Part shown: in pieces, positions 19,001-26,030 of the stretch
How positions within the stretch are numbered: position 1 is the stretch's first letter
How the letters are laid out: each line of letters starts with the position of its first letter
Origin: an uncultured Oscillospiraceae bacterium
Lineage (GTDB): Bacteria; Bacillota; Clostridia; Oscillospirales; Oscillospiraceae
Reading direction: 5' to 3'
NCBI GenBank assembly: GCA_934589225.1
Contig: CAKTNS010000014.1
Span: forward strand, 1-54,384
DNA: 54,384 nt
The notes under the pieces: model-generated
What the model was told of the DNA's origin: nothing
Seen by the model: the letters and a program-made list of their open reading frames with translations, nothing else
Database searches by the model: none
Position numbers and translations under genes: made by a program

Positions 19001-21474
19001 GTACGGGGGTAGGCAGCGCTGACACTCTGGAATTCAAGTATTATACAGAGGACGGTGGGGAACTGACGGAAGCGGAATCCCCGGTGTTTGAAGTCAAAGC
19101 CCAGCGTGGCGGCTTTGCAGCCGACGGAACGGTGGCCATCACTCTGGAAGCCCGCCGCCCGGGCACCGTGGTGGTGGAGGCCCGCGCCAATAAGGGCCAA
19201 TACACCGCAAGGCTCACGGTGATCGTCACGGCGGAGCTGAACATTGTCATTCAAGAGAGCGACAAAACACCCTCCGTCTACGAGGGCGAGAGCAAAACCG
19301 TTCCCGTGACCCTGCAAAACAAGGACGGGAAGGCCATTGAAGGCCTGTCCAAAGAACAGCTGACCTGGACGCTGCCCCAGAATACCCGCAATGTCTCCTG
19401 GATCATCCAAGAGGATACGAAGACCCCCGGCTCTTACATCCTGACCGTCACCGGCGTCAAGGCCGGGCCCAAAACCCTGGAGCTGAAGGACCTGGTTCTG
19501 ACGGCCCACTATAAGCATGACGACAGTACCACAGCCGTCTTCGATGCCTATACAAGACTTGGGGTGGAGGTCAAGCCCAGCATCGTCCTGGGCCTGGGCG
19601 CCGGAAAGGCCTATGGCCTTGGGGACGGGAAAACCATGACCCCGGAAGACTACAACCAGGTGTCGGTGCCCTTCCTCCAAATCGCCAAGACCTACCCCGC
19701 CGCGGTACCCACGGAGGAAGATGTAGCGCCGCTGGCCTTGGAGAATGTGCCGCTGTACCTCTACATGGTCCGGGGAAGTGCGAACTATGTAGAACTTGCG
19801 AATATGGCCATTGCCCCCATAAAGCTGGAACAGGAACCAAACCCCAGTGTGCTGTTGAATATGGCTGATGGAAACCACCTGCTGATTCGGCAGGAAGCCA
19901 TCACCCAGGAGGATGCGGAAAACCCGGAGGAGACCCCCGGAACGCCGGAATATGCCTTGCGGGAGCTTCGCAAGAGACTGACAGCCGGGCAGGAGCTGTA
20001 CGCAGCCGACGGTTACGCCCTGCTGGTGGATGAAATCAAGCAGGAACAAGGGGAAAGCTACCGGGCCTTGCAGCTTACAGCGCTTGCAACCGGCGAAGCA
20101 CCGGAAGAACAGTGGACGCTGGAGCTGCTGCTGACCCGGACGGACGGGGATCAGAAGGACGAATACTTCCGTCTGACCTACAGCCGCCCTAATACCGTCA
20201 CCTTCCTGGCTCCGAAACCGGAAGGACAGGAGGGACAGGAAGATGTGATTCTGCTGACCAAGCGTCTGCCCCAGGGAGAAGGCATTTCCGAGGAGCTGGA
20301 GAGCATCAGCTGGTCGCTTCAGGAGAAAGTCCAGGATGCGCAGCGGGAAGCGGGCTATTACTGGAAATGGGAGCTGACAGGCGTTCCCACCGGTAATATG
20401 ACGCTGACCCCCAAAAAAATCGGTATTCCCTTTGAAATCCACTATAACGGCAACTTTGACGAATGGGATACCCACGCCGTTCCGACCCACCAGTCCTTGA
20501 CCTACGGAAGCATTCCGGAAGGAACAACGCTGAAAGATAGCGCATGGACGAGAGCCGGATGGACCTTTGTTGGCTGGTACGATGCGGAAAAGGATGGCGG
20601 CAGCAAGGTGAAGCTGAGGAATCAGACGCTTTACAAGGGCGATGATCCCTATATCCCCACGGAGCTTCATGAGAAGCTGACCCTCTACGCCCACTGGAAA
20701 GCCATGACTTACACCGTGAAATATCCCGCTCCGGAGACCGAGGACCGGTTGGCTCTCGCTGCAAGCTGCACCTTCACCTACGGTGCACCCGGGGAAAACT
20801 GGATACCCCAGGTGCCGGAGGACAGGCTGGGCTACACCTTCTCCGGCTGGACCTACGGCGACGGGCAAACCCTGGCACCGGACACCCCCTGGCCCTGGGA
20901 GACCTATGTCCCCGGTGCAGACGGGGAGACCGTGACCCTGAAGCCCCGGTGGACACCCATCCCCCTGGAGCTGACCCTCATGGCCGGGGAAAAGTCGGAA
21001 ACGCAAACCGTTACCGCCGAAACCTACAATGGTCAGCTGCCGGATTACCCCCAGGCCTGGAAGGACCTGGGAACCTTTGAAGGCTGGTTCTATGAAGAGC
21101 AGCCGGTCAAGACCTTTGAAGAGCTGCTGACCCTGCTGCGCGACCGGCGGGCCGCCACCCTGACGGCCAAGCTTACCCCTCCGGCCGACCCGGAAGACCC
21201 GGAGGAGGAAACCCAGCCCTCCGAGAGCACCCCGCCCAAGAAGGAAGAACCGGAAGCGGACATGCCAAAGGATGATCTCCAAACCCAGAAGCCCCCGGAG
21301 CCTCCGGCCCAGGAATCCACGGAGCCCACCGAACCCGTTACGGAACCCACGGAACCCGTTACGGAGCCAACGGAACCCGTTACGGAGCCCACAGAGCCCG
21401 CTACGGAGTCCACGGAACCCGTCACGGAGCCCGCCCCGGAGGACTCGGGGGAGAATCCGGAAGAAAACACTTAA
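13060..21474 (+). CDS. Giant modular type IV prepilin with adhesin-like domains (2,804 residues)
   Basis: The ATG at 13060 lies nine bases after TGGAGG. Residues 1-16 are a basic prepilin leader ending KKRSG; cleavage would leave FTMVELLLVI, with Glu at +5 and a pilin helix. Behind it is an enormous extracellular part. Three blocks of GLUG-like repeats (GGLVGxNxGTIxNC pattern) lie at about 450-560, 968-1137 and 1539-1700, suggesting beta-helix segments. A Gln/Glu-rich linker (about 1931-1965) is followed by Ig-like beta domains (about 1965-2170). Two clear InlB B-repeat-type modules (about 2457-2546 and 2547-2633; GWTFVGWYD, GYTFSGWTY) and a degenerate third come next. The C-terminus (2707-2804) is Pro/Thr/Glu-rich with five 7-residue TEPTEPV-type repeats. 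There is no LPxTG or C-terminal membrane helix, so the pilin helix is the only anchor. Probably a tip-located adhesin pilin. The domain architecture is seen; function and ligand are inference. Confidence 0.92.
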   Translation: MRHETAHLKTDKKRSGFTMVELLLVIAILGVLFSLAVGGLLETRKKLRQQELDAKAEIIYAAAQNRVAELRAAGYGDRLTDDKIYTLNPMALPDDAQVDVTNTPRFYYVQSQDKEKAKSLAGEILPETCVDPELWGNHWLIEYNGDTGLVYAVFYSETQDIPTEGDTTTDGRKDLRSRAGRLSAGAQIGYYGGDITLGGKSYTLTPQLTIENGEELKVLMRCTSPNVGNNVHPTLKFSLTVQDVLRKTAVTIPENQIRVTSEGDLYKAELILDSANKHFAAQFPDLIPGNNIAVTLTVRADSIGSSENTVAPKSVTQEDNSLFAYEPYKKNTLGKIENDNKAYIAARRHLQNLDTATSKVKEDIIEAFLTTDLDFRTPSGGSYPFTPITNDCLLTFTGQGQENTDEIYSIKNLHIADTNNAALFATFNKGTKISHLILTDLHLGKNITNAGGIIGTASGNTTLEDCRVYLTAAQTGKYKTLADVAQNANYLAQSIAGGLVGVVDAQAEVTIVDSFAATTLSATRAAGGAVGMVRSGGKVTFQNSYTDCYLSAARTGGVVGLAPQGATVTVNDFYTAGYQKATSFAAGVVPGDSAMVSMGNGYCAVSYEVGERATVYTSAYPNSGTKVYAMNPTNLTDDAQSTVTVINVNNDSLVSGEDLAKDTMVGNGKLESTVFKAEQNGATSAYNLLNQNLSNYPYPRLNNMRHYGDWEMTIQGMSFVYYERYQDGTYGVSSPGFRLNDTKEIVGDGYGILLTEKPQKGSFQITYNETEKVNIAAKGNTLYHEVTGNNGQKYYLLSVTPRIQKKGTGETVLATPSILGSIRPEENSFYSKLEIRLDTDDTQGKTYTYYFNPHFAKTVVASDTLPGTPHTVSLRTPRHLAALSEAYQDSTGTFWELFGNTGVASFTFQQERTLDFAGNYNWDLYANKTKPTSLAPIGRASSPFAATYDGQSLEIKNVSIVSQKNLHTGLFGHITGSGVVQNMLLVGDDHNKTVIYSARNSNLTLLRTTADQLAMGTLAGYNGGRITNCAVSGYTAKVAGFSQSAAYVGGLVGINAGTIENCAVDSPNFSLRFTSSTGRIGGLVGSNLASGSVTGCYSLGHMEVTENKNGNVRLAGFVGENYGSVARCYSGCALEAAGTTELYGFGRKDIGAVKGCYYIDGGTYSYMDGLYSFNASNNAYKENAAGEAITGNDLKNKTQELGMNSVAKAQTYYHTKTTTATNCYDYPGTVTLASGKAHFGNWPNQEKDLGTLGLFYWEYEQGGSNSGYHLYYLGTTGDGGSIKTIDGSTLCAHHDDGGVITEYGYGYFCHPTTKNGDIKNVDLEYDDNKFLVGERNSQAEKALQKQLPQYQFVAYTTGIDTLRLKDADENGTWTLKYNENTYTYSLCPFFAKAISLDSYEIGTQKTEVPGAQPGYSEKGAYQVRSIQQLQYINWNYQTKDTAYSIAQRNQQPNKTFPYLLCEDDSNAGKSLVKDLYWSQTHDLDAAKERVENFTPIGSMYDQAANDENSNADIAAFSSTYNGQSYAIKNVNITSNAECVGLFGITTGAKMRNIVLYADQLGRGIIQVNDRKNGEWYCVGGLAGLAGNRDDKDSAFTNCTVSGCTIIDERTQSPGWGGGCVGGLVGATNMNLTNCTAVSTIQANMNYTGQGADIYKNCRVGGLVGSGKGNITNCYAGGKIERTVSDSTESNIWVGGLLGGIVLRNTGTLANVLGPISGKITTVENSYSYVELPSVQGAIKSVYAIASNGEMQSQAFKDVQDGYDKVKIINCYALQSAVSQSEDYREFGNKNDTYFQNGQDINVHQNRKTERAIILKNDRNPYLTYEQMQGKMGEWLTDAGGDFGTVTTIDPDTGSGVGGKYSYPGTDGDLQYLNLPYPFPTVLKQGDSINVHYGAWPKHGLYWEAEIGTIDLMVDRQAVTQTAADPAGETLLEKTPEQADEAAEAAQDGATQEESTQEETRQQQETYVYRKTFKLKRIDLTGTGVGSADTLEFKYYTEDGGELTEAESPVFEVKAQRGGFAADGTVAITLEARRPGTVVVEARANKGQYTARLTVIVTAELNIVIQESDKTPSVYEGESKTVPVTLQNKDGKAIEGLSKEQLTWTLPQNTRNVSWIIQEDTKTPGSYILTVTGVKAGPKTLELKDLVLTAHYKHDDSTTAVFDAYTRLGVEVKPSIVLGLGAGKAYGLGDGKTMTPEDYNQVSVPFLQIAKTYPAAVPTEEDVAPLALENVPLYLYMVRGSANYVELANMAIAPIKLEQEPNPSVLLNMADGNHLLIRQEAITQEDAENPEETPGTPEYALRELRKRLTAGQELYAADGYALLVDEIKQEQGESYRALQLTALATGEAPEEQWTLELLLTRTDGDQKDEYFRLTYSRPNTVTFLAPKPEGQEGQEDVILLTKRLPQGEGISEELESISWSLQEKVQDAQREAGYYWKWELTGVPTGNMTLTPKKIGIPFEIHYNGNFDEWDTHAVPTHQSLTYGSIPEGTTLKDSAWTRAGWTFVGWYDAEKDGGSKVKLRNQTLYKGDDPYIPTELHEKLTLYAHWKAMTYTVKYPAPETEDRLALAASCTFTYGAPGENWIPQVPEDRLGYTFSGWTYGDGQTLAPDTPWPWETYVPGADGETVTLKPRWTPIPLELTLMAGEKSETQTVTAETYNGQLPDYPQAWKDLGTFEGWFYEEQPVKTFEELLTLLRDRRAATLTAKLTPPADPEDPEEETQPSESTPPKKEEPEADMPKDDLQTQKPPEPPAQESTEPTEPVTEPTEPVTEPTEPVTEPTEPATESTEPVTEPAPEDSGENPEENT
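21331..21435 (+). repeat. Five 21-bp tandem units at the 3' end of the giant prepilin
   Basis: Units start at 21331, 21352, 21373, 21394 and 21415, each beginning GAACCCG or GAGCCCG and encoding EPVTEPT-like heptapeptides. In frame, so copy-number changes would lengthen or shorten the stalk-like tail without breaking the protein. Confidence 0.9.
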
Positions 21475-21489
21475 AAAGGAGGTGGCTCC

Positions 21490-22170
21490 ATGAATGCCGC
21501 CCAAAAGAAATTAAAAAGCGGTTCGGGAGCCACCATCCTGATGGCCCTGCTGTTTTTCCTGGTGGCGGTCATGGTCAGCACCGTGATCATTTCCGCCGCC
21601 ATCACCGCCACACAAACCCTCCGCTCCCGCCGGGAAGCCCAACAGGCCTACCTGACCTGCAGCTCCGCCGCCCAGTACATCCGGGACGTGCTGCTGGAAC
21701 AGCCGGGCTACCGGGTGGAGTTCAAGCAGCCGCAGGGCAGCGGCACCAGAGAAGAAAAGAATGAAAACCAGGACCGACAAGCCCAGGACATTGTTTCCCT
21801 GGTGGATACGCTGTTTAAGGGCCAGATGGACGGCCCCACCAGCCAAGTGCTCTTTACGGACCTACAGCCCAGCACAAAAGCCATCCTTCTCCAGGTAGTG
21901 GATTGCGACCCGGTGCAGGTGACGCTGACCCTGAAAAGGGCCGACCCGCAGACCACCCACCGGGTGTATCTGCTGACGGCAGACTGCCGGGTGGGGCAGG
22001 GGGGGGAAGCCTCCTGCCGGATGGTCCTTCAGATGTACTGCACCGTTACGGAAAAAACCGTGCAGTTTTCCGAAGCCGGAGGAAAGTATAATCAGCGGAA
22101 GATCTATCAGGCGGTCTGGCAGAAGGACAACACCGCCATTACCCGGGGCGAAACGGAGGGGACCACATGA
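21490..22170 (+). CDS. Minor pilin, GspK/PilX-like (no Glu at +5)
   Basis: 226 residues. A basic leader with KSGSG is followed by ATILMALLFFLVAVMVSTVI, a pilin-type helix; cleavage after Gly13 would put Met, not Glu, at +5. Loss of Glu5 is the hallmark of GspK-type pseudopilins that cap the tip and start the fibre. The remainder is an alpha/beta domain without a recognised motif. ATG at 21490 follows AAAGGAGGTGG, 15 bases after the giant prepilin stop, and the stop overlaps the next start. A PilX-type role is the alternative. Family is moderately sure, the tip role inferred. Confidence 0.75.
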   Translation: MNAAQKKLKSGSGATILMALLFFLVAVMVSTVIISAAITATQTLRSRREAQQAYLTCSSAAQYIRDVLLEQPGYRVEFKQPQGSGTREEKNENQDRQAQDIVSLVDTLFKGQMDGPTSQVLFTDLQPSTKAILLQVVDCDPVQVTLTLKRADPQTTHRVYLLTADCRVGQGGEASCRMVLQMYCTVTEKTVQFSEAGGKYNQRKIYQAVWQKDNTAITRGETEGTT

Positions 22171-22469
22171 AAAAACTGCATTGCGCCCGGGGAGAGACCC
22201 TGATCGAATCCCTCTGCGCCATCCTCCTGGTGGCCCTGGTGATGCTCTTCCTCTCCACCGCCATCGCCACCGCCGCCCGCATCAACCTCCAGGTAAGGGA
22301 TACGGATATCACCTTCCGCACGGATGGAGCCACGGCAACGGAGGCTTCAATCCAATTCTTTGACGAGAACGGGATGGAGCTGCCCGGATATACCGGCACA
22401 GTCCAACTCTATACCACCCAGGATACCGCCTACCGGTATTTTCGCATCCCGGAGGTGACAAAACCGTGA
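22167..22469 (+). CDS. Minor pilin, GspI/PilV-like (small)
   Basis: 100 residues. The leader MKKLHCARG precedes ETLIESLCAILLVALV, so the residue at +1 is Glu rather than Phe/Met and Glu is present at +5 (LIES). The remaining 70 residues form a small beta-rich domain. The start overlaps the preceding gene (ATGA) and the stop overlaps the next start (GTGA), so the trio should be made together. Size and position match the GspI-type subunit of a tip complex. The +1 Glu is unusual and may affect methylation. Confidence 0.78.
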   Translation: MKKLHCARGETLIESLCAILLVALVMLFLSTAIATAARINLQVRDTDITFRTDGATATEASIQFFDENGMELPGYTGTVQLYTTQDTAYRYFRIPEVTKP

Positions 22470-22972
22470 AAAACAAGAAGACCGCAGGCCTGACCCTGAC
22501 CGAAATGCTCTGCTGCGTGGTCATCATGCTGCTGGTGAGCATCGGCATGGTCAACGGCGTTTCCCTGGCGGTGCGCAATTATCAGAGCTCCCTCATGGCC
22601 TCGGAATCCCAGCTGCTGTGCTCCACCATCAGCAGCCTCGTGACCGACGAGCTGCGCTACGCCGGGGCGGTGGATTGGGGAAAAGACCCCATCCAGTTCG
22701 GAAGCCCCAGCTACGGCCGGTGTTTCTTTTCCCAGAACGATGAAAAGCAAGTGACGCTGAACACGGTATCAGAGGCGGGGATAGATACGGGCAAAAGCTA
22801 CAAGCTCCTTCCCAGCCGGGCCTACCATTTTGGCATGGAGGCGAAGGTCACCCTGGCAAAAAAGGATGGAAGCCCCAATATCTTTTCCGTCACCATCCTG
22901 GTCTCGGCCCCCAACAATGGGCCGGAGCTGGCCAAAAGCCAATTTGACGTAGAACAATTGAACCCAACATAA
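22466..22972 (+). CDS. Minor pilin, GspJ/PilW-like
   Basis: 168 residues with a GTG start overlapping the previous stop. The leader MKNKKTAG precedes LTLTEMLCCVVIMLLVSIGM, giving Leu at +1 and Glu at +5. The ectodomain (SLMASESQLLCSTISSLVTDELRYAG onward in pattern) resembles PilW/GspJ-type minor pilins. It is the last gene of the pilus locus; a bidirectional hairpin terminator follows. Confidence 0.8.
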   Translation: MKNKKTAGLTLTEMLCCVVIMLLVSIGMVNGVSLAVRNYQSSLMASESQLLCSTISSLVTDELRYAGAVDWGKDPIQFGSPSYGRCFFSQNDEKQVTLNTVSEAGIDTGKSYKLLPSRAYHFGMEAKVTLAKKDGSPNIFSVTILVSAPNNGPELAKSQFDVEQLNPT

Positions 22973-23012
22973 AAAACCGGCCCCGGACTGTTTTTAACAG
23001 CCTGGGGCCAGT
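22972..23012. terminator. Bidirectional terminator between pilus locus and PH-domain gene
   Basis: GGCCCC (22979-22984) pairs with GGGGCC (23004-23009), with an inner CTGTT/AACAG stem. On the minus strand the stem is followed by six T residues, so it serves the convergent minus-strand genes best; the plus-strand T tract is weak. Confidence 0.75.
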
Positions 23013-23025
23013 TTGCCATTTTAAA

Positions 23026-23424
23026 TCAATCGTCCGCATCCTCTTCACAGGCGCAGTGATGGGGGTCTTCGTTGGTCAGTTCGTTGAGGCGCACCCGGCG
23101 GCGGAGCTTCATTTCCTCCACGCCCTTGTGCAGCCGCTCTTTGACGGCCAGGGGGTTCCGGATGTTTTTCATCACCAGGGTGGGGCAGGTTTTGTCCGAG
23201 GACAGCACCGTCACAGTGCCCACCCCGAAGAGCCGCTGGAGAAGGCTTCGGCTGGTGGAAATATCCCGGACACGGTACAGTAGGATTTCGTCATCCCGGA
23301 CGTTGAGCAAGCCCTTGGACAGAAACAGCCGATCCTCCGACAGCTTATACCGGGTAAAGGACAGGGGCATTCCCAGAAAGCGCTTCCGGTCCTGCCAGGT
23401 GTAGGCGATGGTTTCTTTTCCCAT
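23026..23424 (-). CDS. Bacterial PH-domain protein (YdbS/YdbT-like, DUF304 type)
   Basis: 132 residues. The bacterial PH-like fold is suggested by YKLSEDRLFLSKGLL, DDEILLYRVRDIS and VLSSDKTCPTLVMKNI with a following NP..VKERL helix. The C-terminal tail is acidic and Cys/His-bearing (DPHHCACEEDADD), which is unusual for the family. There is no membrane segment, so unlike YdbS/YdbT proteins it would be soluble or partner-bound. ATG at 23424 has AAGGAGG upstream. It lies 64 bases after spoIVA on the same strand and may be co-transcribed. Cellular role unknown. Confidence 0.75.
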   Translation of the reverse strand: MGKETIAYTWQDRKRFLGMPLSFTRYKLSEDRLFLSKGLLNVRDDEILLYRVRDISTSRSLLQRLFGVGTVTVLSSDKTCPTLVMKNIRNPLAVKERLHKGVEEMKLRRRVRLNELTNEDPHHCACEEDADD

Positions 23425-23488
23425 AGAAGAAGCCTCCTTCGTATAGTTCTTGCTTTTATTTTAACCCCCGGCTTTTAAAATGTCAATC

Positions 23489-24952
23489 CTACAAAATAAT
23501 ACACACCAGCCCCGTGGCCCCTTCGTTGACGATGCGGCCCAGGGTGCCCCGGAATTTGCCCCGGACCTCCTCCGGCAGCCGGGAGAGCTTGGCGTTGAGG
23601 CCCTCCTGAATCATTTCGTATACGGACTTCCCGAATATATTGCTCTGCCACAGGGTCTCCGGGGCTTCCCCCCGCAAAAAGTCGATGAGCTCCCGGGATT
23701 GCTTTTCGTCTCCCACCATGGGGCTGATCTCCGTGTCCACGTCCACCCGCATCAGATGGATGGAGGGGGCCGTGGCCCGGAGCTTCACCCCGTAGGTGCC
23801 GCCCCGCTTCAGTATCTCCGGCTTTTGCAGCTGCAGCTCCTCCGGGGCGGGCTTTACCACCCCGTAGCCCGTGGCCTTGACGGCATTCAGGGCATCCTGG
23901 AGCCGGTCATATTCCCGCTTGATGCGGCCCAGCTCCGTAAAGCGTTCCAGCAGCTGGCTGTCGCTTTCCACGGCAATGCCGGAGCGCTCCGAGAGGATTT
24001 CATAAAACAGGCTTTCCGGGAAATCCACCGCCACCGCCGCCGTGCCTGTGGCGGGCCGCAGGGCCTTGAGGCTGTAGCCCCGGACCTGAGGGAGCTCCCC
24101 GAGCTTTGGCAGCGCCGCCTCCGCCTGGCCAAGACTGGGAATGCTCTGGGCCAGCTCCAGGAGCCCTGCAAACAGTGCCGCCTTCACTGGGTGCCCTGCT
24201 TCCAGGGCATCCATCCACCGGGGGAGATACACCTCCATGGCATTCATGGGGAAGCTATAGAGCATGGCGGCAAAAAGCTGCCGGATGTCCTCCTCCGATG
24301 CCCCCTGACAGTCCAGGATCAGGGCATTGATGCCGTATTCCCGGTCCAGCTCCTCCTTTAATTCACGGGCCTGGGGGCTCTGGGGGTCCCGGGAATTGAT
24401 GACCACCAGGAAGGGCTTCCCGGTGGCGGCCATATCCAAAATGGCCTTTTTTTCCGCCTGGACGTAGTCCTGCCTTGGAATGTCCGTAATGCTGCCGTCG
24501 GTGGTCACCACCAGGCCCATGGTGGCGTGGCCCTCCATGACCTTTTTGGTCCCCAGCTCCGCGGCCTGGGTCATGGGGATCTCCCGGTCAAACCAGGGGG
24601 TGGTCACCATCCGGGGGCTGCCCTCTTCCTCTGCCCCCATGGCCCCGGGGACCATATAGCCCACGGAGTCGATCATGCGGATGCGGATTTTGGCGGTGCC
24701 GTCCGGGGAGACCTCTACCGCCTCCTCCGGCACAAACTTGGGCTCCGCCGTCATGATGGTCTTGCCGGAGCCGCACTGGGGCAGCTCATCCCGGGCCCGC
24801 TCCGCCCGGTAGGGGTCGGAGATGGCGGGCAGCACCAGCACCTCCATAATGCGCTTCACCAGCGTGGACTTCCCCGTCCGCACAGGGCCTACCACGCCCA
24901 GATAGATATTGCCCCCGCATCTTACGGCAATGTCCCCATAAATTGTTTCCAT
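23489..24952 (-). CDS. spoIVA: Stage IV sporulation protein A (spore coat morphogenetic ATPase)
   Basis: 487 residues, full length for SpoIVA. This mother-cell ATPase polymerises around the forespore and forms the base of the coat. The Walker A motif is VGPVRTGKST near the N-terminus, followed by IDSVGYMVPGAMG and TTDGSITDIPR, all characteristic of SpoIVA. The conserved C-terminal region (LVCIIL at the very end) is the part that contacts SpoVM and the forespore membrane. ATG at 24952 lies after AAGGAGGAT. A CATACCAT element at 25008-25001 resembles a sigma-E minus 10, but no matching minus 35 was seen. Its presence argues that the organism makes endospores. Confidence 0.97.
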   Translation of the reverse strand: METIYGDIAVRCGGNIYLGVVGPVRTGKSTLVKRIMEVLVLPAISDPYRAERARDELPQCGSGKTIMTAEPKFVPEEAVEVSPDGTAKIRIRMIDSVGYMVPGAMGAEEEGSPRMVTTPWFDREIPMTQAAELGTKKVMEGHATMGLVVTTDGSITDIPRQDYVQAEKKAILDMAATGKPFLVVINSRDPQSPQARELKEELDREYGINALILDCQGASEEDIRQLFAAMLYSFPMNAMEVYLPRWMDALEAGHPVKAALFAGLLELAQSIPSLGQAEAALPKLGELPQVRGYSLKALRPATGTAAVAVDFPESLFYEILSERSGIAVESDSQLLERFTELGRIKREYDRLQDALNAVKATGYGVVKPAPEELQLQKPEILKRGGTYGVKLRATAPSIHLMRVDVDTEISPMVGDEKQSRELIDFLRGEAPETLWQSNIFGKSVYEMIQEGLNAKLSRLPEEVRGKFRGTLGRIVNEGATGLVCIIL

Positions 24953-24970
24953 AGCCAGATCCTCCTTCGG

Positions 24971-25004
24971 CAGGTTTGGGACCTGCCATGGTTTGTTTCC
25001 ATGG
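24971..25004 (-). promoter_or_regulatory. Twin hairpins in the spoIVA leader
   Basis: CCATGG-TTTGTTT-CCATGG (24986-25004) and CAGGT-TTGGG-ACCTG (24971-24985) are directly abutting stem-loops. They end just upstream of the spoIVA AAGGAGG. Confidence 0.5.
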
Positions 25005-25094
25005 TATGCGCCGGGGCCAGGGGCTAGAACAGGGGAGAGGCGTTATGCAAACGGAGCAAATTTTGGGATTTTCCAATTATTTTGAAAATAACAT

Positions 25095-25123
25095 TTGACA
25101 AAACGGGAAAAAACCTATATAAT
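25095..25123 (+). promoter_or_regulatory. Consensus sigma-A promoter of yceD-rpmF
   Basis: TTGACA (25095-25100) and TATAAT (25118-25123) with a 17-base spacer, a perfect match to consensus. Confidence 0.93.
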
Positions 25124-25155
25124 ACGTTAGCACGACTTTGAGAGGGGGGAAGATT

Positions 25156-25656
25156 ATGCTGTTGGGGCTTTCCAAGATCATTGATTGTCCCGGCGCGTCC
25201 CTTCCCTTTTCCACCAGCGTGGATCTGAGTGATCTTCGTTACGGCATCAGCTGCCCGGTTTCCGAACCGGTAGAGGCCCAGGGCATTGTCCGCAATACGG
25301 CGGGGGTGCTGGTGATGCAGGGTTCCCTGTGGACCACCATTCACGGCATCTGCGACCGCTGCGCGGGAGAGTTTCACCGAAAGGTGGAGTTCCCCATTGA
25401 CGTATGCCTGGTCACGGAGCTTCATAACGAGGAGAACGAGGACGAATGGGTATTCCCTCTGGAGGGAGACAGCGCCGATCTGGATGACATTGTGCGGACC
25501 GTGTTCGTGCTGAATCTGGATTCCAAGCTGCTGTGCAGGGAAGATTGTAAGGGCCTTTGCCCCCAGTGCGGCAAAAACCTGAACGATGGCCCCTGTGGCT
25601 GCCGGAAGGAGCTCGATCCCCGATTTGCTGCTTTAAAGCAGCTTCTTGAGAAGTAA
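25156..25656 (+). CDS. yceD: YceD/DUF177 family protein
   Basis: 166 residues. The family is nearly always encoded immediately before rpmF and is implicated in 23S rRNA accumulation and ribosome assembly. Visible signature: CDRCAGEF near the middle and a C-terminal CREDCKGLCPQCG...CGC cluster that should bind zinc, with DPRFAALKQLL at the end. ATG at 25156 follows AGAGGGGGGAAG; an earlier in-frame TTG lies before the ribosome binding site. It is 47 bases upstream of rpmF, with no promoter between, so the two share the promoter at 25095. Confidence 0.92.
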   Translation: MLLGLSKIIDCPGASLPFSTSVDLSDLRYGISCPVSEPVEAQGIVRNTAGVLVMQGSLWTTIHGICDRCAGEFHRKVEFPIDVCLVTELHNEENEDEWVFPLEGDSADLDDIVRTVFVLNLDSKLLCREDCKGLCPQCGKNLNDGPCGCRKELDPRFAALKQLLEK

Positions 25657-25703
25657 ATCCATATTGATGCTGTGAAAAGCAGTTTTACCAAGGAGGTGTC
25701 ACC

Positions 25704-25889
25704 ATGGCTGTCCCTAAGTGTAAAGTGTCCAAGGCCCGCCGCGATAAGCGCCGTGGCTCTAACTGGAAGCTGTCCGCTCCCAGCGTTGCGGTTTGCCCCA
25801 AGTGCGGTGAGCCCGTAATGCCCCACAGAGCTTGCAAGGCTTGCGGCACCTACAACGGTCGTCAGGTCATGACCGTTGAGGCTGAGTAA
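25704..25889 (+). CDS. rpmF: 50S ribosomal protein L32
   Basis: 61 residues. MAVPKCKVSKARRDKRR at the N-terminus is the family signature, and CPKC...CKAC forms the four-cysteine zinc site, so this is the zinc-binding (C+) form. The ribosome binding site is AAGGAGGTGTC. It ends the yceD-rpmF operon and is followed by a strong terminator. Confidence 0.98.
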   Translation: MAVPKCKVSKARRDKRRGSNWKLSAPSVAVCPKCGEPVMPHRACKACGTYNGRQVMTVEAE

Positions 25890-25907
25890 GGCAAAAGCGG
25901 AAAAACC

Positions 25908-25935
25908 AGAGGAAGGCAATCGCCTTCCTCTTTTT
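25908..25935 (+). terminator. rpmF terminator
   Basis: GAGGAAGGC (25909-25917), loop AATC, GCCTTCCTC (25922-25930), then five T residues. Confidence 0.93.
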
Positions 25936-25956
25936 CCGTTTTCCGGCCATTTTGCC

Positions 25957-25985
25957 TTGCTTTTTTAACATTTGTATGCAATAAT
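25957..25985 (+). promoter_or_regulatory. Candidate promoter of der-plsY-gpsA
   Basis: TTGCTT (25957-25962) and AATAAT (25980-25985), 17-base spacer, between the rpmF terminator and der. Confidence 0.5.
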
Positions 25986-26030
25986 AAACCGATAATGATT
26001 TTCAATTTATAAAGAAAGGTCGTGTTGCTC

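Noticed and set aside
17344..21504. A 1,386-codon open frame on the minus strand opposite the giant prepilin.
   Set aside because: It is an antisense shadow of a GC-rich, codon-biased gene. It has no ribosome binding site, a Gly/Leu/Arg/His composition and no recognisable domains.
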